64,000 nt of DNA from Gigantopelta aegis (GCF_016097555.1 NC_054711.1:38334152-38398151), one strand, 5' to 3'; counted from the stretch's first letter, positions 34,004 to 47,288 are shown. Program-made: numbers and translations. Notes: generated by a model not told the origin, from the sequence alone.

Positions 34004-34560
34004 CGTGGGATATAGCCCAGTGGTAGAGCGCTCGCTTGATGTGCGGTCTGTTTCAAATGGAATGAATGTTTAACGACACTCCAGCACGAAAAATACATCG
34101 TCTATTGGGTGTCAAACTATGGTAATGCAAATAAATAAAGTGATGATCAACATCAATATAAAAATTCAAGACTTAAACAAAAACAGTGTAAAGAACTGTT
34201 CAAAAACACATATCACAGAATTTTACGGATACTGAATTTTACTCAAAACTTCAGTTTTGTGCTGTATTGGCCATTCTCAAAGAGAATGTTACACCCCTGC
34301 ACCACGGTGAGGTTACAGCACACGCAGGGGTGTTTCAAATCGATCCCTGTCAGTGGGCCCATTTCTCGTTCCATTCAGTGCATCACAACTGGTATAGCAA
34401 AGGCTGTGGTATATGCTATCCTGTCTGTGTGATGGTGCATATAAAAAGATCCCTTGCTACTACTGGAAAATTGTAGCGGGTTTCCTCTCTAAGACTGTCA
34501 AAATTACCGATAGCCGATCATTAATAAATTACTGCTCTAGTGGTGTCGTTAAACAAACTT
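34004..34560 (+). mobile_element. SINE head T with tail A, split by another SINE
   Basis: Box A half 34004-34058, then a foreign insert, then box B half and body 34331-34560. TGTTTCAAAT is duplicated at 34049-34058 and 34331-34340. Confidence 0.88.
34059..34330 (-). mobile_element. Third SINE-like family, nested copy
   Basis: On the minus strand it reads from ccctgcgtgtgctgtaacct to a 3' end with gtgtcgttaaacattcattc. A second copy is at 45208-45490. It is flanked by a perfect 10-bp duplication. Confidence 0.8.
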
Positions 34561-34662
34561 TAATTTTCAGCTTCTTTTGTTGTCATGCCACGTACTTGCC
34601 ATATCCATCAGCTTTGGTTGTGGCCAGTATGCTAACACTATCACTATCCTTGAGTAATCAAT

Positions 34663-34815
34663 AGTCGTGGTGTGTACTGTCCTGTTTGTGGGGAAAATAC
34701 ATACAAATAATCCCTTGCTGTTAATTGCAAAATGTAGCGGGTTTTCTTTTACACAATATGTTAAAATTATTAAATGTTTGACATCCAATCAATGTGCTCT
34801 AGTTGTTTCTTGTGT
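34663..34815 (+). mobile_element. SINE tail A fragment
   Basis: gtcgtggtgtgtactgtcct to tcaatgtgctctagttg. The head is missing. Confidence 0.75.
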
Positions 34816-35293
34816 TTAGGTAGTGTTAAATAAGTTTGGTTATTACTAATCACAAGTTAAGGGCCACTATCAACATTTATCAGACTATTTCAAAAGTTTA
34901 TTAGGAGCGATGGCAGGTAATAAAAAAATAGCTAGTTACAAACGTGGTTAAAGTATTGCAGATTGCATGTACACCAACCTTTTACTCTGTTTGGTTGCAG
35001 GTAGCAAGCGTGTGGCAAATGCATAATTTGGTTTTTTTAAATTTGACTTTTTATTTTTTATTATTATTATTATTGTTTGGGTTTTTTTGCCATGTAGGGC
35101 AATAGCAAACATAATAAACCAAAACGTAAAGCTTCTTTTTTATGTTAACACTTTTCATGTCTGATTAAAGTTGGGAGGGTATACATTTTATTGCTATCCG
35201 TTTTTGGAAAACCATGCCACACGAGCCTTTCCGGCATCCAAAGGCAGGACGAATGCGCTATCCCGCTCCAAATGCAGTATTCATGTGGCCCAT

Positions 35294-35611
35294 AAAGTTT
35301 GTTTTGTTTAACAACACCACTGGAGCACATTGATTAATTAATCATCAGATATATGGATGTCAAACATTTGGTAATTCTGACTCGTAGTCCTCGGAGGAAA
35401 CCCGCAACATTTTTCCTAATGCAGTAAAGGGATCTGTCATATGCACTTTCCCACATACAGGAAATCACATACCACGGCCTTTATCCAATCGTGGTGCACT
35501 GGTTGGAACGAGAAAAATCCAATCGGCTGAATGGATCCACCGAGGTGGTTCGATCCTGCGACGCGAGCACCTCAGGCGAACATTCAACCGACTGAGCTAA
35601 TTCCAGCCCCT
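35294..35611 (-). mobile_element. SINE head T with tail A, full length, 11-bp duplication
   Basis: ATGTGGCCCAT flanks both ends (35283-35293 and 35612-35622). On the minus strand the head ends with tagctcagtcggttgaatg and box B is present. Confidence 0.9.
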
Positions 35612-36134
35612 ATGTGGCCCATGACTTCTTGTCACTGGTGTATTTAAACCCTTTTTCTTTTACTTTTTTTTATTATAGTATTAGGACCATTGGGTTTTAA
35701 TGTTCTGAACAAATAGCTAGACCAGTTAGCTGAAATGCAATGGTGCTGTGGAGGGGAGGGAGTGGGGTGGGGTGGGGGGGGGGAGGTCTGGTGGTAGGGG
35801 GTTGTATGTGGGTGGGCAGGCTTTCTGCCATAAAATATAATTTGAGGGTACGTAATAAAAAATAAAAAACCCAGACCGCAAGTGCCCTTACTAGGTGATT
35901 AGCTATTTGAAATGTTTTGTAATTGGACACTACATAGCATGCACTTTATCAACATTTTAACAGCAGTTCCCTTACTATAATCTGTCTAAATATTACAATT
36001 TTATTTTTAAAATATATCCAATAATTTTCAAGATTTTAGGGTACTTAATTTTACCGTCCGCACCCTTTGGCAGAAACCTCGGAGAGGGGCGTGAGGGCAA
36101 ATGGTCATATTATTGCCAAAGCAGTGGGGGTTTG

Positions 36135-36530
36135 CATGGGCGGATCCAGGAAATATTTTTAGGGGGGGACCAAAAAAGAAGGGCACATTGACTCGTCAAA
36201 AGGGCACCTTACTACAAGTTTTGATATTTACAATTAATATGAATTCCTACAGTTCTACGTCATAATATACTAGCAATAATGAAGTAAATTGGCGTCACTC
36301 GCGTTAGAACCTCAATGGGGCCCCATTGAGACTCAATAACACAGACACATATCTGCAAGCTTGCGCATGTACACGAAAATCTTGATTTCATTTATCTACA
36401 ATATAATTATTGTTTACTTAAAAAAAAAAAAATTCTACAAACGAAAAGGGCACTTGGACATTCTGAGGGCACTTGAACAATTTTTGGGGGGGACGCGTCC
36501 CCCTGGTCCCCCCCCTTGGATCCGCCCATG
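36135..36530. mobile_element. GGATCCAGG-type MITE
   Basis: The ends are catgggcggatccagg and ttggatccgcccatg, a clear inverted pair, with G-rich and C-rich subterminal runs. There is no ORF. It is the same family as 17558-18488. Confidence 0.8.
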
Positions 36531-36667
36531 CGGTTTGGGGATTTGTTTTAATGTGAAGCGAAACTGTAAGTATTGACAAATTAAAGACAGTGAAAATTGA
36601 CACTAATAGAAGACGTCTGAGAAGATTGTGCCCAACAAGACCGTTAACCGCTATGAGGAGCCATTGG

Positions 36668-37233
36668 AAGGAAGGAAGGAAGGAAGGAAGGAAGGAAATG
36701 TTTTATTTAACGACGCACTCGACACATTTTATTGACGGTTATATGGCGTCAGACTTGAGAACCACACAGAGATTGAGAGAGGAAACCCGCTGTCGCCACT
36801 TCATGGGCTACTATTTTCAATTAACTGGTATATCAAAGGCCGTGGTATGTACTACCCTGTCTGTGGGATGGTGCATGTAAAAGATCCCTTGCTGCCAATC
36901 GAAAAGAGTAGCCCATGAAACGACGACAGCGGCTTTCCTCTCTCAATATTGGTGTGGTCCTTAACCATATGTCTGACGCCATATAACCGTAAATAAAATG
37001 TGTTGAGTGCGTCGTTAAATAAAAACATTTCCTTCTTCCTTTTCGATTAGCAGCAAGGGATCTTTTATATGCACCATCCCACAGACAGGAGAGTACATAC
37101 CACAACCTCTGTTACACCTGTTGTGGAGCACTGGCTGGAACGAGAAATGGCCCAGTGGGTCCACCGACGGGAATCGATCCTAGATCGATTACGCATCAGA
37201 CGAGCGCTGTACCACTGAGCTACGTCCCGCCCC
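36668..37233 (-). mobile_element. SINE head T with tail B (outer copy), split
   Basis: Tail half 36668-36818 and head half 37040-37233 on the minus strand. A 13-bp duplication, GAGGAGCCATTGG (36655-36667) and GAGGGGCCATTGG (37234-37246), flanks the whole. The left edge holds a GGAA repeat. Confidence 0.88.
36819..37039 (+). mobile_element. SINE tail B inserted in the opposite orientation into the outer SINE
   Basis: A 5'-truncated + copy from aactggtatatcaaaggccg to acatttccttcttcc. TTTTC is repeated at both junctions. Confidence 0.85.
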
Positions 37234-37310
37234 GAGGGGCCATTGGTGACCGTTCGGCCACTCGAACACTTCACGGTTTGTGTAGTGGAGAATGAGAAAG
37301 CCTGGTCACA

Positions 37311-37517
37311 GCAGTGGCGGATCCAGAAAATCCATTTAGGGGTGTGTGTGTGGAGGGGGGGGGGGATGTCAATGACATGAGGCGGAGTGCCAATGGAACT
37401 TTGGGGGAGGTTTGGAGGGGATCGTAAAACAAATGAAACAATATATAATTAAGTTATAACTGTCGCACAATTTAGGGGTGCCCGGCCCTCACCCCCACTC
37501 CCGATCCTCCTCTGCAC
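37311..37517. mobile_element. GGATCCAG-type MITE, second subfamily
   Basis: It begins gcagtggcggatccagaaaa and ends cgatcctcctctgcac. The interior (acatgaggcggagtgcc, ggaactttgggg) matches 52771-52966. Confidence 0.65.
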
Positions 37518-37884
37518 AGAACTAGTGCATAAAACATCCCAACAAAGCCTGAAACAACAAACACAAATTGTAAACGTAACAAGAATTCTATGGAATTCCA
37601 CGTCTCGCCTACCATAAACTTATTTCGTGGCAATCTTTGTTAAGGCCTCCACGAGTCAAAATATTGGACTCGAGTACTTGAGGGTCAAACTCGACCCGGA
37701 CCCGAGTACGCGAGTACCCGACACCTTACACTTGGTGATAATGAGGCTAAGGAATAAAGTAAAATAGCTCGAGTATTCGTAGAGACCCTAATCTTTGCTG
37801 CATCCATAAATGTCAATTTAAATGCACGTTTCAAAAATTAATAAATGAATTTAAATGAAAGAAATATTTGTTAAAATCTCAATT

Positions 37885-38012
37885 TAAAGTCACAGATCCT
37901 AGTTTCAACCCATGCAAAAGGACACTTAAGTTCGGTTAATCTACAAACCTGTATCACATTTAGATAAAGGTACAATAGAGTGAAACAACAGTGACAGATT
38001 TTATTTTGTGAA
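37885..38012. repeat. Partial copy of the MITE-related repeat
   Basis: It begins aaagtcacagatcctagttt and continues with aatctacaaacctgta, also seen in 40200-40571. It is truncated by the SINE at 38024. Confidence 0.6.
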
Positions 38013-38023
38013 TTAAAAAGAAA

Positions 38024-38400
38024 GAAATGTTTTATTTAACGACGCACTCAACACATTTTATTTACGGTTATATTGCGTCAGACATATGGTTAAGGACCAC
38101 AGATTTTGAAAGGAAACCCGCTGTCGCGACTTCATAAGTTACTCTTTCCGATTAGCAGCAAGGAATCTTTTATTTACGCTTCCCATAGGCAGGATAGCAC
38201 AAACCATGGCCTTTGTTAACCAGTTATGGGTCACTGGTCGGTGTAAGTGGTTTACACCTACCCATTGAGCCTTACGGAGCACTCACTCAGGGTTTGGAGT
38301 CGGTATCTGGATTAAAAACCCTATACCTCGACTGGGATCCGAACCCAGTACCTACCAGCCTGTAGACCGATGGCCTAACCACGACGCCACCGAGACCGGT
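38024..38400 (-). mobile_element. SINE head C with tail B
   Basis: Tail B complement at the left, head C (ccaccgagaccgg) at the right. It is the same head-tail combination as 29527-29900. Confidence 0.88.
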
Positions 38401-38480
38401 ATTTTTATTAATTAAAGTCGCATACCGGTACTCAAATGTCAGCGTCTGAAAAGTTGACACTGCAACACACATTTGGATAA

Positions 38481-38790
38481 GGAAGGAAATGTTTTATTTA
38501 ACGACGCACTCAACACATTTTATTTACGGTTATATGGTTAAGGACGACACAGATATTGAGAGAAAAAAATCCGCTGTCGCCACTTCATGGGCTACTCTTT
38601 TCGAATAGCAGCAAAGGATTTTTTTTATGCACCACCCCACAAATAGGATAGTGCATACCACGGCCTTTGATATGCCAGTCGTGGTGCACTGGCTGGAACG
38701 AGAACTAGGCTAATGGGCCCACCGACGGGGATCGATCCCAGACCGACGCACATCGAGCGAACACTTTACCACTGGGCTACGTCCCGCCCC
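38481..38790 (-). mobile_element. SINE head T with tail B
   Basis: aaatgttttatttaacgacg to gctacgtcccgcccc. A short deletion lies in the tail (gtcagacat missing). Confidence 0.88.
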
Positions 38791-38799
38791 ATGGTCGCT

Positions 38800-39033
38800 T
38801 TAGGACCGATCTCCGTTGGGCTATTTCTTACTCTGTGGTTTATGCGTTCCTGTCTGTGGGATGTAACATATAAAAAGATCACTTGCTACTAATAGAAAAA
38901 TGTAGCATGTTTCCTCTCTAAGACTATATGTGTAAAAAAAACTTTTTACAAATGTTTGACATCCAGTAGTCGATGATTAATAAATTAATGTGCTCTAGTG
39001 GTGTCGTTAAACAAAACAAACTTTAACTTTTTA
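38800..39033 (+). mobile_element. SINE tail A, degraded head
   Basis: It follows the previous minus copy head to head, and ends gtgtcgttaaacaaaacaaa. Confidence 0.8.
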
Positions 39034-39668
39034 TTTCTATACATCTAAGAAGAACATTATTTCACTTAGACTGCCATAAAACAAGCAGACAAAAGTTTTG
39101 TGTCAAGATATCAAATTGCATATTCTTTGCAGAAGGGAACTAGTTTCAATGTTGTTTATATAAAGTGGCTAGCAGTGGTGGACTTGTCTTAACACTTCCT
39201 GGACATCTTAATCGGTTTCGTAGGTTTCCGACGAACTCTAGGCAATTAACGGAATAAAGATCTCGAACTTGAACTTTAAGAGACTTTTGATTTGTTTCCC
39301 TCTGTTTAACTTTATCCAAATGTATTACAGCTTTGTAAATTAGCTTAGTGTCCATTTTCACGGGTTGAAACTAGGGTCTGCGCCTTGAAACGACTTGGCT
39401 GCCGGTGTTATTTTTAAGTCAGTGACTTGCAGTTTAAAGTTACTAATTAAATACGTGACGGATGCGAAATGACCGCACCAGACAGGAATGATTTAAATTA
39501 CGACCACGGATTAACGCCAGGGCGGAGTTTCTAGGACCGTTGGTCACGGGTGTTTGTAGCAGGGCGGGGGTACACGTCTTAATTTGGTTTGTTTAGGCTT
39601 CGCGCCTAAATGAAGTTGCCTCTTGCAAGAAGGTTAATGTTCTAATTTCTAGACTTTCTATAGGGATT

Positions 39669-39772
39669 TCCTTCCTCAATATCTGTGTGGTCTTTAACCA
39701 TATGTCCGACGCCATATAACCGTAAATAAAATGTGCTGAGTGCGTCGTTAAATAAAACATTTCCTTCCTTCT
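39669..39772 (+). mobile_element. SINE tail B fragment
   Basis: tcaatatctgtgtggtcttt to catttccttccttc. Confidence 0.8.
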
Positions 39773-39962
39773 CTTCTAACATATGATTATATCAACATAT
39801 GGTCGATAAAACGAGATATAGGAAACCCTATGCCGCCACATAAAGCTACTTTAAAAAAAAAAAAACGTGATATATTTTAGAATATATTAATTTTTTTCCA
39901 TAGACAGAACAAGGGCCTAATTCAAAGATATTTTAAACTGTTCTAAGCAAAATCACATCATC

Positions 39963-40195
39963 ACCGGCTTCGGTGGCGTAGTGGTTAAGCCATCGGGCTT
40001 AAGGCTGGTAGGTACTGGGTTCGCATCCCTGTACCGACTCCCACCCAGAGTGATTTTTAACTATTCAATGGGTAGGTGCAAGACCACTATACCGATCTCT
40101 CTCTCACTAACCACTAAAAACTAACTACTAACACACTGTCCTGAACAGGCAGCCCAAATATTTAATGTGTGCGCCCAGAATAACGTGCTTGAACC
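39963..40195 (+). mobile_element. tRNA-derived SINE of a further type (head D)
   Basis: ccggcttcggtggcgtagtg with box A and gggttcgcatccctg as box B. The body (cacactgtcctgaacaggca) differs from types T and C. A head fragment of this type is at 52097-52165. Confidence 0.7.
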
Positions 40196-40199
40196 TTAA

Positions 40200-40571
40200 A
40201 GGGACATACCCTAGTTTCAGCCCGTGAAAATTAACACTAAGTTTAGTCAATCTACAAACCTGTAACATATTTGGATAAAGTTACAACTGAGTGAAACATG
40301 AGTCTGTGACTTTGAAATGGTGAAATATCCTCTAAAAATAGACTAAAACTCAACTTCATATCTGTTATTTCTCAGACGCACGTGCGTTTTTAAAAATATA
40401 ATAAATGCATTTTGTGATATTAAAAACACCAGGATGACCAAAAACACTTCGAATGTACGGAAATGGATAATCTAAACAATAAAATCTAAGTAAAGTATGA
40501 TTTCAGTTATCAAAAACGACTATAATAGTAAAAAAATATGCCTTGGTGTTTAAAAACTAGGGTATGTCCCT
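40200..40571. mobile_element. MITE with TTAA target duplication
   Basis: The ends are AGGGACATACCCTAGTTT and its exact reverse complement, flanked by TTAA at 40196-40199 and 40572-40575. It is 372 bp with no ORF. It inserted directly after the SINE that ends at about 40195. Confidence 0.85.
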
Positions 40572-40797
40572 TTAATTGGATATATGCCCGAAAATAAATA
40601 TAAACATCACATCGTCTTTGCAAGTGTTTTTGCACTGCACTACGAGATGGCAAAGTTATGAAAGTTTAGTGAATTAGGATTCAGTTTACGACCTTTAATT
40701 AATACACTAGTTGGAACGGGTAAAACTAGTCTACCTACAATCCTTCTAACCTCGTACGACTTCTCTCCCACCATCTTCGGGGGGTGGGGGGGGGGGG

Positions 40798-41105
40798 GGG
40801 CGTAGGCCAGTGGCAAAGCGTTCGCCTGATGCGCGGTCAGTCTGGAATCGATCCCTGTCGGTGGGCCCACTGCGCTCTAGTTCCAGCCAGTGCACGACGA
40901 CTGGTATGTATATCAAAGGCTGTGGTATGTGCTATCCTGTCTGTGAGATGGTGCATATAAAGGATCCCTTGCTACTAATGGAAACAAATGTAGCGCGGGT
41001 TTCATCTATAAGATTATATGCCAAAGTTACCAAATGTTTACTATGAAAAGTAACTGATGGTTAATAAATTAATGTGCTCTAGTGGTGTCGTTAAACAAAG
41101 CAAAC
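40798..41105 (+). mobile_element. SINE head T with tail A, full length
   Basis: ggcgtaggccagtggcaaag to gtgtcgttaaacaaagcaaa, preceded by a G-run. Confidence 0.88.
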
Positions 41106-41945
41106 TTTAATTCTCCCACTTGGCTACAGCCTGCCTCAAACTTGAAAGAAGAAAGTCTATGTTAAAGTTTGTACTGACATTTGAACTTTTGTCTGTTTGA
41201 GTCAATTAGTACTCCAATGACGATAGTTAACAAAAATATACACCTTGTGATTTTTCTACTTTAAAACGGATTTTTAGCAAACAAAATATCACCGCCTTTT
41301 AAATTGAGTGCGTGCGCAATTCTAAAGAAAATGTAGTTTGATATAATTCATGTTCAATATTTGCTTAATTCCTGCTTGGTATTTAAGTCAAATGGTTTAC
41401 AGATAAAGCTATTATACACAGAATTCGTTATCAGAAGGTAAGTTCTATGAGATATAAAAGGTGTTTGGATACACTTTAAATATATTTGAATTTCAATTTA
41501 AAAGGACAATCCTTAGTTTGTTATTATTGTTAAGATATTGCCGACTATGGGCTCATAAAGAGTGTATGCGGCGCGTGCGTGCGGTCAGACTCATTGAAAC
41601 TAATAAATTTCGCTTTTTTTTATTAGCTGGACCCACGTACGAGCCACGTCCAGTCTATATGAGTCTTAACAGAGTCGTTTTAATGAATAAAATTACGCAT
41701 TAAATAAAAAAATTCATATATATATATTATATAAAGAAAAAGTCAGAAGGCTCCTTTAAAAGTCATATATCCCTCTTTAATTCAAATGTTTGACTGTTCA
41801 GGCTTCATCAGGGAAATTTTTAAACTAAGCTAAAAGAAGTCAAACCATACTGCATGAAAACATGAATGGAATAGCTAAAATATATTATCTCAAGCCCCCT
41901 TGCTAGAGGAGAGGTGCAAGCAACACAGAAGGAATTTTTTATTCG

Positions 41946-41978
41946 TATATATATATATATATATATATATACATTGTA

Positions 41979-42041
<63 letters not shown>
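41946..42041. repeat. (TA)n microsatellite with TG interruption
   Basis: Two TA blocks around tgtatgtgtgtgtgta. Confidence 0.97.
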
Positions 42042-42042
<1 letters not shown>

Positions 42043-43639
42043 AAAGCAAAGTAGTTCAACAACAATTTATTTCTTATTTTTAAAAATCGTTTTACGTTGT
42101 GGGGTTAAGGATCAACATTTCTCGAGTGGCCTATGATGGAAGTAGTTCCACCCCAGATACAATGTAGCTCTATTTTGGATCATATCTCACTTGCTGAATT
42201 GTTGAATAAAATTATAAAATAGCATATAGTCCGGGATCCAAGGGCTTGAAATTTTGATGGACCATGACTCCGCACAACATACTTTTGCTTTGCTATTTAT
42301 TTGTTAGAACAGACCTTCAGGGTAAACAATTGGATGGTCTGCTTTACTGGAAACATTGCAAATAAAAATTATGACCATATATTCATGTATACTGCGTTCT
42401 GTTAAATCGCGGGCTCTATTGAATCGGGGCATTTGAGATTTCATAATTTTTTTTTAGCAATTAACCTACCTAGAGTTTAATTACTTTCCCATTTGGACAA
42501 GTAGAACTACAGACAGCAACCAGCCATAAAAATTGAAGTATATCCATGTTGTTTTTAAATTTTATTTTTGCAAATGAGTTATGAGTAAATTAGTAAAATT
42601 ACATGTCAATCTTTTTTATGGAAGCAGATAAGGGTTGTAAAACTTAAAACGGTAAAATAAAAGGCAGATCAGTAATGAACTTCACATCAAAATACTGTAT
42701 ATTGATACAACGTATAATTTCAGTGTTTTATTAAAATAAATATTGTAATTGGTTGTTTAGATGTTAAAGTATGAATAATAATAAAAATCATCAAAGCTAT
42801 GGAAAAGCAAATTAAGTTTTTATCACCTTATCTTGGAGGTAGTATTTAAACATCTTGCAACAATCTGTAGAGTGCTAAATTTATGGGAATAACTACTGGA
42901 ACAGTTCTCTGTTTATCATCTGCTGTATAAGATACATTCAACTGTGCGAATGTCGGTAGTTATTTTAATTGTTATGATGTCCTTATGCTTCCATGCTTGA
43001 AAATATAAATAACGTGAAACAACAGTTGCCATTTTTCATTCAGTGTGATGTCATCAGCCAATCCCCGGGATCTTCTTGAACGTATTGGTCCATATATACA
43101 TTTAGAAAGTATTTTTAATCAGTTAATAATAATAATAATACATTTGCCAGTCAGTTTTAATATTAGTGCTGCAACGATAAACCGATATACCACAATATTG
43201 AAAATCTATACCAACCGCGGTACAGATTTGCATATCACAATTTTTATACGTTGTTGTTTCCTTGTAATATAATTTACCTTGAATAAGCCTCTTCTTTTGT
43301 AGTAAATTTAAGAAAATACCTCCACCCCCTTCATAATAAAATTAAATAACAACTATACTTTGTACTTAAAGAGTCTAATAGATATTGTCTTTGCTCTTTA
43401 AGTACATTTGTACCAATAAACCTCCAGTTAGTACTAAACGGTAGAACCACATTAAGTGACGACACAAACAAGCAAATATTATTTCATTATGTTCAAAAAT
43501 ACATTAAACAAACAGAAAGATTCAATAAATAAAATATAGTTTAATAAATGAGTAGATAAATAAATTATGACTCGATAACAATATATCAAGATGTGCGGAA
43601 TCTATCGACCATTCCACGTCTGATTAGGAAGATTTTTAG

Positions 43640-43648
43640 TTTATTTTT

Positions 43649-43680
<32 letters not shown>

Positions 43681-43690
43681 TATATATTAT
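43640..43690. repeat. (TTA)n/(TA)n microsatellite
   Basis: TTA units run directly into TA units, then a T-run. Confidence 0.95.
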
Positions 43691-44143
43691 TTTTTTTTTT
43701 AGCACTTTATTGACACTACAAACCTATCAGTACTGTTAATAGTTAATTATTCACTGTTGTCTAACACATTTCCTTAGGTAACCAGTGAGAAGACAGACAG
43801 TGATACCTTTCACATTAGCCAGTGTTACTGTACAGGCTCGCAAACCTTAGCTTATCTTGCATCGATAGTACTTGAACATCTTGCAGTGATCAGACTCCTT
43901 CAGCATCACTGTTGCCACATGTTCACCAGGGTGAACATTTCTGCCAAAGTCTTTGGCTTCAGTATATGATAGCAATTAGATATGAACCTTTTTAAAACTA
44001 CTGATTGCAAACGTTGGTGCACATCTCATTAAAATACAGTCTCGGCAGAAGAATCAAATTTTCCTTGGTGATAAAATAATACATAGAGATTGTCATCAGT
44101 TATCTCGTCCATACAGACACTTGAACTGGTGTGTTTTAGCCAA

Positions 44144-44553
44144 GAAACCGGCCTCGGTGGCGTCGTGGTTAGGCCATCGGTCTACAGGCTGGTAGGTACT
44201 GGGTTCGGATTCCAGTCGAGGCATGGGATTTTAAATTCAGATACCGACTCCAAACCCTGAGTGAGTGCTCCGCAAGGCTCAATGGGTAGGTGTAAACCAC
44301 TTGCACCGACCAATGATCCATAACTGGTTCAACAAAGGCCATGGTGTGTGCTATCCTGCCTGTGGAAAGCGCAAATAAAAGATCTCATGCTGCTTGTCGT
44401 AAAAGAGTAGCCTATGTGGCGACAGCGGGGTTTTTCTAAAAAAAACCCCCACCAGTGTCACAATGACCATATGTTTGACGTCCAATAGCCGACGATAAGA
44501 TAAAAAATCAATGTGCTCTAGTGGCGTCGTTAAATAAAAATAAACTTTTACTT
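44144..44553 (+). mobile_element. SINE head C with tail A, full length, 10-bp duplication
   Basis: TTTTAGCCAA flanks both sides (44134-44143 and 44554-44563). Confidence 0.92.
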
Positions 44554-44942
44554 TTTTAGCCAACAAACATTTCACTGAGATTAAGGGTAGATTGCCAGTG
44601 TTTGAAACTACAGCCTTATACGCCACATTCGTTCCTCACCCGTAGAAAGAGATCATAATATCACACCAGTCAGGATGTATTGAGAAGATATGGCATACTT
44701 GATATTCTTTACTGCATACTGCCATAGTTACGGCCTATTTATGCCGAGGTTTTGGGCATAGTATTCAGTTTGCTTAACAGTATGGCACGAACTGCTGCTA
44801 TGACCAGCATCTTGGAGTATATATGTGAATCACTTTGCAGCTGGAGTTGGCGATGACTGGTTGTGTAAAATAATATATTTATAGACAATTGTTTTATTGT
44901 GGACACATAATGCAGGTATACTGATTTTGGATTCAGTTTAGA

Positions 44943-44943
<1 letters not shown>

Positions 44944-44980
<37 letters not shown>
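44944..44980. repeat. (GCT)12 trinucleotide repeat
   Basis: Twelve uninterrupted TGC/GCT units outside any recognised exon. Confidence 0.95.
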
Positions 44981-44981
<1 letters not shown>

Positions 44982-45207
44982 ATGCTAGACAGGTAGCAGG
45001 TTAATAACGGTCTCTTATCAATCAATAATTCACAGATGGTTGCATCCATAGATTTTTTTTTGAATGTATGTTATATTAAAAAAAAAAATACCCCCCCCAA
45101 CCCCCCCCCCACAAAAACCCCTAACCCCCCCCACATCAATTAATATTTTATTTAATACATTTATTTTTTCAACATGCACCGAGATGGACTTTCACAGAAA
45201 CTATAAA

Positions 45208-45490
45208 TGAATGAATGAATGAATATTTAACGACACCCCAGCACGAAAAATACATCGGCTATTGGGTGTCAAACTATGGTAATGCAAATAAATAAAGTGA
45301 TGATCAACATCAATATAAAAATTCAAGGTTTAAACAAAAACAGTGTAAACAACTGTGCAAAAACACAAATATCACAGAATTTTACCGGATACTGAATTTT
45401 ACTCAAAACTTCAATTTTGTGCTGTATTGGCCATTCTCAAAGAGAATGTTACACCCCTGCACCACGGTGAGGTTACAGCACGCGCAGGGA
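45208..45490 (-). mobile_element. Third SINE-like family, second copy, 12-bp duplication
   Basis: AGAAACTATAAA flanks it at 45196-45207 and 45491-45502. It is over 90 percent alike by eye to 34059-34330. The 3' end is an ATTC repeat, here four units. Confidence 0.88.
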
Positions 45491-45846
45491 AGAAACTATA
45501 AACCATGTGTCAGTGATGTAGGAGAAATGGAGTTGAACGCGAAACTTTAATGTTGAGCTAAATGTAAAAGCTAATGATGTTACCACCGAGGCCGCTGCCG
45601 TCGTAAAAGTAATACCTATAGCTCGTATATTTACTTCGTAAAGGCGAGACAAATCATCCAGGGGAAACAAAACAATCATCTAAGGCAGGTGGCTGTTGAC
45701 TAAGGAGGGCGACATGTGTAGGTTTGACTATACTTTCATTTCTCATTGCATAACCATTGTTTCTTCTACCAGGTGTTTGAATATTACTTTCTTATTCGTA
45801 GATCCAAAGTAGAGGGGGAACCCACAATATTAATACTGGTCAAATG

Positions 45847-46245
45847 GTTTTTTTTATTTATTTTTTTTTTATTTTTTTTTATTTAACATTGATTTTTGTA
45901 TCTTATCATCGGCTATTGGACGTCAAACATATGGTCATTCTGACACTGTTTTTAGAGGAAACCCGCTGTCGCCACATAGGCTACTCTTTTTACGACAGGC
46001 AGCAAGGGATCTTTTATTTGCACTTCCCACAGGCAGGATAGCACAAACCATGGCCTTTGTTGAACCAGTTATGGATCACTGGTCGGTGCAAGTGGTTTAC
46101 ACCTACCCATTGAGCCTTGCGGAGCACTCACTCAAGGTTTGGAGTTGGTATCTGGATTAAAAATCCCATGCCTCGACTGGGATCCGAACCCAGCACCTAC
46201 CAGCCTGTAGACCGATGGCCTGCCACGACGCCACCGAGGCCGGTC
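45847..46245 (-). mobile_element. SINE head C with tail A, 11-bp duplication
   Basis: CTGGTCAAATG flanks both sides (45836-45846 and 46246-46256). The tail end is a long T-rich run on the + strand. Confidence 0.9.
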
Positions 46246-46964
46246 CTGGTCAAATGATGCACACACATATATACTCACACCAATATAGATTTGTGTTTGG
46301 TTGAGCTAGGAAGTGATCATTCGGGTTTAGCTAATTTCCTTTGGTATAGAATTGGTCAGCATCATAAATAACAGATTAACACTAGCGGGTGTAAATTGAC
46401 AATGGCTAGGCCACATGGTTGTTCACAATCTTTCTGGTACTTGTATTTATAATACCTTTATGAATCCATGCATGAAATCTGATGAACTGAAGTTTTGTTT
46501 CTTTTCTTTTTAACTTGATTTTCGTGTATACGTCCAATTAATGTTCAAGCGCGCTATCCTGGGCACTTACTTCAGTTATCTGGGCTGTCTGTCCAGGTCA
46601 GTGGGTTAATGGTTAGTTGTTTGCCGTTATTAAGATAACTTGAATAAGCTACATTAACAAATGGTTATGTATGAAAGAAAATAATCAAATTTGTATGTGT
46701 GTGTTTGGGGGGAGGGGCGGGGGGAGGGTTGTACACAAATATTGCATAGTATATGTATATCTGTAGCTATAATTTTTTGTTTGCAAAGATTTTGGCAAAG
46801 CACCACCCAATTCTATCACAAGAAGGCCTATTCAAACAAATAAAACACAAAATAAAAGTGTGTTAGGTGAAGTCAGGTTCAACCCATTTTTGAGGGCTTT
46901 GAGACTAATAAGAACATACGAAAATACACGTATATTTATAAATGATTTTGTTCCTGTTCAGAGG

Positions 46965-47288
46965 CGGAACGTAGTACAGAGGTAAAGCGCTCTCTTATGC
47001 GATTTTGGTCTGGGTTCGATCCCCGTCGGTGGACACATTGGGTTATTTCTCGTGTCAGTCAATGCACCACGACTGGTATATCAAAGGTGGTATGTGCAGT
47101 CCTGTCTGTGGGATAGTGCATATAAAAAATCTCTTGGTACTAATGAAAAAATGTCAAAATAAATAAATTAATGTCAGTTAATTAATTAATGTCAAATATA
47201 TGTCAAAATTACCAAATGTTTCACATTCAACAGCCGATGAGTAATAAATCAATGTGCTCAACTAGTCTCGCTAAACAACTTTAACTTT
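46965..47288 (+). mobile_element. SINE head T with tail A, full length
   Basis: gaggcggaacgtagtacaga to gtctcgctaaacaactttaa, with an extra taattaattaatgtca expansion inside the tail. Confidence 0.85.

Larger units (their letters stand above)
41106..44133. other. Intergenic, AT-rich
   Basis: A possible MITE at about 41500-41755 has ttaaaaggacaatcc and ggctcctttaaaa as inverted ends. Otherwise there are only microsatellites. No gene is recognised. Confidence 0.5.
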
